Assembly: GCA_028707745.1 (NCBI GenBank)
Contig: JAQWAJ010000105.1
Location: 1 to 6,436, forward strand
DNA from: Bacteroidales bacterium
GTDB taxonomy: Bacteria; Bacteroidota; Bacteroidia; Bacteroidales; UBA12481
DNA: 6,436 bases
Reading direction: 5' to 3'
The notes under the pieces are model-generated. The model was not told where the DNA came from. It was given only the letters and a program-made list of their open reading frames with translations, and made no database searches. Each line of letters begins with the position of its first letter. The stretch's first letter is position 1. Position numbers and translations under genes: made by a program. Below, piece after piece: positions 1 through 5,808 of this stretch.

Positions 1-3000
1 TTCAGGCGATGCCTGGTTGTTCAGAAAATCATTACCAAACACTTCCAGATAGAGTTTCTGCCAAACCTCTGCCGTCCAGGTTTGATAATGAACGCCATTG
101 GTTACATATCCGATATGAAGCTCTTCAGGGAAATAAGCTTTCCACAGATTGACGAACATATCTCTGGTAACATCCCGGTGGAGTTCGCTAACCGCATTAA
201 TCTCCTGAGATAAACGAGCGGCCAGATGCGACATGGAAAATCTTTCCTGAGGATTGAGCTTGTCGATTTTTCCTAACCCGATAAAATCCAACCATGAAAT
301 ACTGAAGCGTTCCGGATAATGCCCCATGTAAGTCCGGACCATGTTTTCGGAGAACGTATCATGACCGGCCGGCACAGGTGTGTGAGTGGTAAAGAGTGTT
401 GATCCCCTGACAATCTCCATGGATTCTTCAAAGGTGAACTTTTTGATTGTCATGAGCCGGTGAATGCGCTCCAGCCCAATAAAGGCAGCGTGGCCTTCAT
501 TACAATGAAAAATATTCGGGGTAATACCCAGTGTGCTCAGCATTCTGATGCCACCTAACCCGAGTATCATCTCCTGTTTGAGTCGATTTTCCTCATCGCC
601 TCCATACAGATGATAGGTTATTGCCCGGTCATCCGGCTGATTGGCCTCAAAATCGGTATCCATCAGGTAAAGAGGGATTCTGCCGATCATGGCTTTCCAC
701 AATCTGACGTGAAGCAGCCGGCCCGGTAAACCAATCGGAACCTGAATCCACTGACCTTCATCATCAAAGACAGGTTCTACCGGAAGATCCGAGAACTGTT
801 CCATCTGGTCATCTGATACCTGATCACCATTGATGGTAAGCACTTGCCTGAAATATCCATAACGGTACAATAGCCCGAATCCTATCATAGGGATATTCCT
901 GTCACTCGCTTCTTTCAGATAATCTCCGGCCAGAATGCCAAGGCCACCCGAATAGATTTTCAAGCTTGAGTGAAAACCATACTCCATGCTGAAATAAGCA
1001 ATCATCGGGCCGGGGCATTCATTGACCTGGCTTATGTATTTCCTGAATTTGGCGTAAACTTCCTGATACGACCGGTTAAAATCCACATCCCGTTCAAGTT
1101 CCGTCATCCGGCTCAGCGGTATGTGCCTCATCAGGGCAATCGGATTGTGTTCAACCTGCTCCCATACCTCAGGATCAATCGACCGGAAAAGATTTTCCGC
1201 CTCATAGTCCCAGGTCCACCATAAATTCTTCGATATGGCTTCCAGTCCCCCGAGCTTCTCCGGAAAGAAAGACTCCACAGTCACCCGGTTCCAGATAGGT
1301 TCATTGGTTTTCTGTATCTCGACTCCCACACCCGGAGCCCCATTATCCTCATGTAATTCGGGTTCAGGCCTGTCAACAAAAACCACGTCTGACAGTGCAT
1401 ATTGATAGGCCAGTAAATAGAAGCTCACCAAATCTTTCCAAACAGCCTTTTTTGACATCTCGATGGCAGAATCGAATACCTCATTTCGCTCTTTATCAGA
1501 CAATCCGGAAAATGATAAAATTGCTTCACTGATCCAATTAATCAGGCTTTCATCTGTTTTATTCTTTCGGGGAGCGACAGCTACGGGAAGATCTGGTTTG
1601 TTTGTTTTAAACTCCGACATCCATAAACCAAAGCCTGCCAGATCGGTAGTCAGTGTAGGCACTCCGGATGCGATACTTTCCAAAGGCGTATATCCCCATG
1701 GTTCATAATAGGATGGAAAAGCCGTATAATCCAATCCGGCAAGCATTTCATAATAAGTCAGGTTGACAATTCCATCCTTACCATCCAGATAACAGGGGAT
1801 GAAAATCACCTTAACCTTATTCTTAAAATCATTGTTGAGCCCGGTTTCATTAAGCAGCCGGATGACCGGATCGGAGTCGGCATCATGCAGATTATGAGTC
1901 AGGTACCTGCTACCACTCAAATCCGCACACGCTCCGTTCAACCTTTGACTGACACTATGGCGAGGCCCATAATTATTGGCCGGTACCATGATCAGGCCAA
2001 TAATCTCCTTAGTCAGGCCCTCCTCCTTATTCAGCCGGGCAAGGGACTTTATAAAAATATCGATTCCCTTGTTTCTGAATTCATACCGTCCGCTGGTACC
2101 GATAGCAAGAAAATCCTCCGATAGTTCATAGCCCAAAACAGCCTGGGCAATTTTGCGAATGGACTGTCGGACAGATACCCTTAGTTCCTTCAGTTTTTTC
2201 GGCACAGCGATCAAGCTGGGGTTAAACCCGTTTGGAGTAATGATGCCTGGCTTCCTCCCGAGCAATTGGGTGCACTCCTCAGCAGTTATTTCACTCACCG
2301 TTGTAAACTGGTCGCAATTTACGGCTGCCAGTTTCTCCAGGGAATGTTTGGCTGTAACATTCAGCCGCATGGCCATTTCATCGCCCGAATACTCTGAAAG
2401 TTTTTCATACAAAGGCAATCCGTTACCGGCAATTGAACGTCCGACCGTTGTGGCATGTGTCGTGAAAACAGTGGCTATGTAAGGAGCCTCCTTTTCAAGA
2501 TAGAGGATACCCATCCCGGTCATCCATTCATGGAAATTGGCCACAACCTGTTTATAACGATAGTATTCCGAAAAACTCCGGATCAGCATCCCGGCTGCTT
2601 GTCCAAACAGAGAAGCCTCGATATAATCCCAGCCCCCGGATATCGAATCCAACCGGTAATCTTCCCATGCTTTACTGAAAATCGCATCCTTCATAGGGAT
2701 CAGCGGGGTAAAATCAATCATGATTACCTGCGGCTGTCCAGGAATATTCCACCTGCCGGTTCTGAACTTCAGTCCTGCTGAAAATGCGTGCTCCTTCCAA
2801 CCAAGAAAGAGCGTATTATCTTCAATAAAATCAGGATTATCGTGATCTTCGCGCCAAATATCCGGGCCGATAAACAAATAGCGTTCCCCATATCGCGCTA
2901 AAATCTCCTCACATTTGGAAGTCAAAACGGTGTAAATCCCCCCAACCTTGTTGCAAACCTCCCAGCTGACTTCAATAAGTATCTCAGGGCTATTTTGATT

Positions 3001-3012
3001 ATCATTTTCCAT
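1..3012 (-). CDS. GT3 glycogen synthase fused to GT35 alpha-glucan phosphorylase (C-terminus outside window)
   Basis: The frame is open from the start to the left edge: 1004 residues, with the C-terminus missing. Residues ~12-540 are a eukaryote-type (GT3) glycogen synthase that transfers glucose, usually from UDP-glucose, onto alpha-1,4-glucan ends. Visible motifs are KVGGIY (22-27), FHEW (160-163), THAT with His186 and Arg192, TPNG (259-262), GRYEF..KG with Arg309 and Lys315, and EPWGYTPLE with the E-X7-E pair Glu437/Glu445. Several match known yeast Gsy2 active-site residues in spacing. After a ~35-residue linker, a GT35 phosphorylase begins: NLWW near 597, AYFSMEYG (672-679), IYSGGLG (686-692), HCNEGHAAF (836-844), TTHTPVPAGH (875-884, His877 equivalent to rabbit His377) and YVTNGVH (969-975). 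The pyridoxal-phosphate lysine lies beyond the edge; the full protein is probably ~1,400 residues. Two tandem ATGs exist (3015 and 3012). I chose 3012 because GGAG sits 7 bases upstream of it but only 4 from the other. Fusion is certain from the continuous frame; activity of each half is inferred. Confidence 0.95.
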   Translation of the reverse strand, partial: MENDNQNSPEILIEVSWEVCNKVGGIYTVLTSKCEEILARYGERYLFIGPDIWREDHDNPDFIEDNTLFLGWKEHAFSAGLKFRTGRWNIPGQPQVIMIDFTPLIPMKDAIFSKAWEDYRLDSISGGWDYIEASLFGQAAGMLIRSFSEYYRYKQVVANFHEWMTGMGILYLEKEAPYIATVFTTHATTVGRSIAGNGLPLYEKLSEYSGDEMAMRLNVTAKHSLEKLAAVNCDQFTTVSEITAEECTQLLGRKPGIITPNGFNPSLIAVPKKLKELRVSVRQSIRKIAQAVLGYELSEDFLAIGTSGRYEFRNKGIDIFIKSLARLNKEEGLTKEIIGLIMVPANNYGPRHSVSQRLNGACADLSGSRYLTHNLHDADSDPVIRLLNETGLNNDFKNKVKVIFIPCYLDGKDGIVNLTYYEMLAGLDYTAFPSYYEPWGYTPLESIASGVPTLTTDLAGFGLWMSEFKTNKPDLPVAVAPRKNKTDESLINWISEAILSFSGLSDKERNEVFDSAIEMSKKAVWKDLVSFYLLAYQYALSDVVFVDRPEPELHEDNGAPGVGVEIQKTNEPIWNRVTVESFFPEKLGGLEAISKNLWWTWDYEAENLFRSIDPEVWEQVEHNPIALMRHIPLSRMTELERDVDFNRSYQEVYAKFRKYISQVNECPGPMIAYFSMEYGFHSSLKIYSGGLGILAGDYLKEASDRNIPMIGFGLLYRYGYFRQVLTINGDQVSDDQMEQFSDLPVEPVFDDEGQWIQVPIGLPGRLLHVRLWKAMIGRIPLYLMDTDFEANQPDDRAITYHLYGGDEENRLKQEMILGLGGIRMLSTLGITPNIFHCNEGHAAFIGLERIHRLMTIKKFTFEESMEIVRGSTLFTTHTPVPAGHDTFSENMVRTYMGHYPERFSISWLDFIGLGKIDKLNPQERFSMSHLAARLSQEINAVSELHRDVTRDMFVNLWKAYFPEELHIGYVTNGVHYQTWTAEVWQKLYLEVFGNDFLNNQASPE

Positions 3013-3019
3013 CATAAAA

Positions 3020-3027
3020 CTCCATCC
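3020..3027 (-). promoter_or_regulatory. Shine-Dalgarno-like site for the GT3-GT35 fusion gene
   Basis: On the minus strand this reads GGATGGAG, followed by TTTT and then ATGATG. The terminal GGAG is 4 bases from the first ATG (3013-3015) and 7 bases from the second (3010-3012), so it favours the second start. It is the clearest ribosome binding site in the window. The two upstream gene junctions lack one and look translationally coupled instead, which suggests that this gene initiates independently. Confidence 0.6.
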
Positions 3028-3045
3028 ATATTTAGGGCAAAGAAA

Positions 3046-4431
3046 CTAAATCTTCCCCGTTGTACGCGTTTTGCTCTTTACGGCAATCGACTTTTTAGCA
3101 TTAACCACCTTATTATCTGGCACTTTCTTAACAGCACCCCTCCGTTGCCTCAGAGCCTTCAATACTCCCTCATAATCTTTAATTGCATTTTCAAGCAAAC
3201 CACCTGATAGCTCTTCAATCGATACTCCCTTATAAAAAACCCTGTTCGTCTTCTTTTCGAGCCTGATAAAAAAGTCGGAAATGACATTCATGTAATTAAT
3301 AAAGGCATCGTATGGACTGTTGTAGGGATTGAAATAGTTATGCACCGACTGATCCGCAAAAAACTTTGTTGACATATAATACAGATGGTCACTGGCCTGC
3401 AGATAGGCCCAATCTTTGGTCAGGTCAGGATCATTTGCCTGAATGACCAGATTTCGCAACGACCTGATTTTGTTCAGCGCCTCCTTCTGCATTTCGTTTC
3501 CATTCCAGGCACTTAGATCCCTCTCTTCGTCAGCCCAGGAGCTTGGATAAGGGACAGACAACGGACCGACTGAATGGTGCTTTTCCGAAATTTCAGATGG
3601 AAAAGCAAATCCAATATCCGGATCCTTAACTATCTGTCCAACCAGATGTTCCAGAAATTGATGGATACCCGATTCAACCGGCTGATGTTCGCCAAAGGTC
3701 TCATAGTCCATAAAAAGATTTATGAAGTCCTCATCATCAGGAGTTGACTTAAGCCAGCTAAGGTAAGTTTCTGCCTTCAACGGCCATTCCGACCATGACT
3801 TGTTTGAAAAGCGGAAGGCAATATCATCACTGAGCTTGTAATTTCTCAGCAGCACTTTCAAACGAGGGTCGATGACATTGTAATAAACGAAATTCGGGCT
3901 CTTCCAACCCAAAACATGCCTGGCACCTTCGGCAAGCATGGTGCGGTATCCCATTTTGGCAACCTGCTCTCCGATAGAATCGGAATAAACCAATTCGGTG
4001 TTACGAAATACAGTCGGAGTTTTACCGAATAACGATTCGATTTTTTCCCGGTGAAGTTTTACCTGAGAGGTGAATTCCTCCGGATCGCCAAGAGAACAGA
4101 GTGAATGAGAATAGGTTTCAGACAAAAACTCAACCTGACCGGTGGAAGCCAGTTTTTTAAAACTCTCAATGACCTCCGGCGAATACAGCTCCAATTGTTC
4201 CAGCAAGAGGCCTGTTAAACTGAACGACACTTTAAATTGTCCCTTGTGTTTTGTCAACAGATTGTATAACAAGTCATTGGTAGGTAAATAACATCTGTTG
4301 GCAACCTTTTTCAGGATATGTTTATTCAGGTAATCATCATAATAGTAATGATCACTGCCCACATCGAAAAAACGGTATCGTTTCAATCGGAATGGTTGAT
4401 GTACCTCAAAATAGAAACAAATATTTTTCAT
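3046..4431 (-). CDS. GH57 alpha-amylase family glycoside hydrolase
   Basis: This 461-residue cytoplasmic enzyme should hydrolyse or rearrange alpha-1,4 linkages in glycogen or maltodextrin by a retaining mechanism. The five GH57 regions are present in order: HQP at 11-13; GQVEFLSETYSH at 98-109; FRNTEL at 142-147, with Glu146 the expected nucleophile; MDYETFGEH at 241-249, with Asp242 the expected acid/base; and PSE at 278-280. Length and motifs fit the ~460-residue alpha-amylase subfamily rather than the longer GH57 branching enzymes or amylopullulanases, but exact specificity cannot be read. The frame extends upstream to an ATG at 4500. I chose 4431 because the conserved N-terminus (MKNICFYFEVHQP) begins there and it makes an ATGA overlap with the GT4 stop. 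There is no signal peptide. The last ~37 residues are an unusual Lys/Arg-rich tail outside the recognised domain. The stop is TAG, 30 bases before the first ATG of the fusion gene. Confidence 0.93.
   Translation of the reverse strand: MKNICFYFEVHQPFRLKRYRFFDVGSDHYYYDDYLNKHILKKVANRCYLPTNDLLYNLLTKHKGQFKVSFSLTGLLLEQLELYSPEVIESFKKLASTGQVEFLSETYSHSLCSLGDPEEFTSQVKLHREKIESLFGKTPTVFRNTELVYSDSIGEQVAKMGYRTMLAEGARHVLGWKSPNFVYYNVIDPRLKVLLRNYKLSDDIAFRFSNKSWSEWPLKAETYLSWLKSTPDDEDFINLFMDYETFGEHQPVESGIHQFLEHLVGQIVKDPDIGFAFPSEISEKHHSVGPLSVPYPSSWADEERDLSAWNGNEMQKEALNKIRSLRNLVIQANDPDLTKDWAYLQASDHLYYMSTKFFADQSVHNYFNPYNSPYDAFINYMNVISDFFIRLEKKTNRVFYKGVSIEELSGGLLENAIKDYEGVLKALRQRRGAVKKVPDNKVVNAKKSIAVKSKTRTTGKI
4428..4431 (-). 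other. ATGA stop-start overlap between GT4 and GH57 genes
   Basis: On the minus strand the four bases ATGA hold the ATG of the GH57 gene and the TGA of the GT4 gene. No purine-rich Shine-Dalgarno sequence precedes the ATG (upstream reads AAGCAATACCATGCT). Translation of GH57 therefore probably depends on ribosomes finishing GT4, which would tie the two protein levels together. The overlap is seen directly; the coupling is inferred. Confidence 0.85.
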
Positions 4432-5804
4432 AGCATGGTATTGCTTGGATATAACAGATTGGTATAATGATTCTTTATCTGGAAGGCAGCATTCTCCCAT
4501 TTCAGGTTATTCACCTCATCGCGGCCATATCTGCGGAACATCAACGGCAGAGCTTCATAAGTGACCAGTCCGTAAATGGCATCTGCCATGGCATCAACGT
4601 CCCAAAAATCAATTTTTATGGCATGTTTGAGCACCTCCGACACGCCTGACTGCTTCGAGATGATGACCGGAACATTTGATCTCATGGCTTCCAGAGGGCT
4701 GATTCCGAAAGGCTCTGATACAGATGGCATTACATATACATCACTGATGGCAAACATGTGATCGACATCCTGCCCCTTCAGAAAATCGGTAAAATGGAAC
4801 TTTTCCGTGATTCCGAGTCGTGCGGCATACCGAATCATTTTCCGCAGCAGATCACCACTTCCGGCCATTACAAAACGTACATTTTTAGTGCTTTTAAGCA
4901 CCTTATGGGCAGCTTCCATAAAGTATTCAGGGCCTTTCTGGTAGGTAATGCGACCCAGAAAAGTTACCACCTTTTCATCCACATGCTTAACATACAGGCC
5001 ATGGCAGTCATCTTTTCCCGGTTCAACGGCATTATAAACGGTCACTACTTTATCCGGGTTTATTCCATATCTGCTGATTACGATATTCCGGGTCAGATTA
5101 CTGACAGTAATGACCAGGTCGGCCTCCTCCATCCCGGATTTTTCGATATCATAAACCACTGTATTATAATTTTCTCCCGAGCGGTCAAATTCAGTTGCGT
5201 GAACATGAACCACCAGGGGCTTTCCCGAAATTCTTTTGGCAGCAATCCCTGCCGGATAGGTCAGCCAGTCGTGGGCATGAATAACATCAAAGCTCTGTTC
5301 ATGTGCTATCTCTGATGCTACCAAAGCATAGTTCGATACTTCCTGCATCAGGTCAGATCCGTATTTCCCCGAAAAATCGAGTGTACCCACTACTTCCGAA
5401 GATACTGAAGAGTTCGCTTCCTGACCAATATCGATATCCTTAATTGTCAGTGTGTTACTTTGCAGATGTTCATGCGTTTGCTTCTGAAATTCTTCAGGCG
5501 ATAAATAGGGTATCAGGTTGGAGCCGACTTCGATATAGGTTATTTCATAGGGATAGCTTTCTTTGGTTTGTTCCTGAGTGCCGGGAATGCCTTTGGTGAA
5601 GGAAAAGGTTCGTCTTTTGATCGGCACCTGTGAGGCGCCGATCAGTTTAACCGACGACTGGTCCTCATCTCCATAGGATTTTGGTACCACAAAAATGACA
5701 TCAACCTGATTATAGGCGAGACCGCGGGTCATGCCATAGCAGGCTGTTCCTAACCCTCCGCTGATATGGGGAGGAAACTCCCAACCAAACATTAATACAC
5801 GCAT
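4428..5804 (-). CDS. GT4 glycosyltransferase, glycogen/starch synthase-like
   Basis: This complete 458-residue GT-B fold enzyme probably adds glucose to an alpha-glucan from a nucleotide sugar. The N-terminal domain opens with WEFPPHISGGLGT (8-20), whose GGLG loop is the donor/acceptor glycine loop shared with glycogen and starch synthases. HAHDW (176-180) and HVHATEFDRSG (200-210) follow. The C-terminal domain has GRITYQKG (284-291, Arg285 and Lys290) and EPFGISPLE with the E-X7-E pair Glu364/Glu372. These features put it in GT4 near GT5 synthases, but its donor (ADP-glucose, UDP-glucose or other) cannot be told, and a maltose-1-phosphate synthase role is an alternative. Residues ~44-150 form a long, polar, less conserved stretch of the N-domain. 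The ATG at 5804 is 4 bases after the debranching-enzyme stop, with only a weak GAAGAAA upstream. The GT3 domain downstream is a second, unrelated-type synthase in the same operon. Confidence 0.92.
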   Translation of the reverse strand: MRVLMFGWEFPPHISGGLGTACYGMTRGLAYNQVDVIFVVPKSYGDEDQSSVKLIGASQVPIKRRTFSFTKGIPGTQEQTKESYPYEITYIEVGSNLIPYLSPEEFQKQTHEHLQSNTLTIKDIDIGQEANSSVSSEVVGTLDFSGKYGSDLMQEVSNYALVASEIAHEQSFDVIHAHDWLTYPAGIAAKRISGKPLVVHVHATEFDRSGENYNTVVYDIEKSGMEEADLVITVSNLTRNIVISRYGINPDKVVTVYNAVEPGKDDCHGLYVKHVDEKVVTFLGRITYQKGPEYFMEAAHKVLKSTKNVRFVMAGSGDLLRKMIRYAARLGITEKFHFTDFLKGQDVDHMFAISDVYVMPSVSEPFGISPLEAMRSNVPVIISKQSGVSEVLKHAIKIDFWDVDAMADAIYGLVTYEALPLMFRRYGRDEVNNLKWENAAFQIKNHYTNLLYPSNTML

Positions 5805-5808
5805 AAGT

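Noticed and set aside
970..2781. Plus-strand open frames of 79-109 residues at 970-1224, 1463-1708, 1885-2124, 2153-2482 and 2455-2781
   Set aside because: All lie antisense to the continuous GT3-GT35 frame, which has unmistakable family motifs throughout. Their translations have no recognisable domain and they have no supporting ribosome sites.
3038..3045. TTTCTTTG on the minus strand, resembling the Bacteroidota -7 promoter element TAnnTTTG, upstream of the fusion gene
   Set aside because: It has a mismatch at the TA, no TTG element lies about 19-21 bases upstream, and it would leave a very short leader, so it is probably chance.
2995..3207. Plus-strand frame of 70 residues over the GH57/fusion junction
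   Set aside because: It is antisense to the GH57 tail and the start of the fusion gene, and its sequence shows no domain or membrane pattern that would support a real small protein.
4467..5315. Plus-strand frames at 4467-4649, 4576-4761 and 4758-5315 (the last of 185 residues)
   Set aside because: They are antisense to the well-supported GT4 gene. The long one is explained by codon bias of the real gene and has no recognisable fold or motif.
4428..5804. The long polar stretch (residues ~44-150) in the GT4 N-domain as a novel inserted domain
   Set aside because: It reads as a loop-rich part of the GT-B N-domain and I recall comparable sequence in Bacteroidota homologues, so it is not evidence for a new domain.
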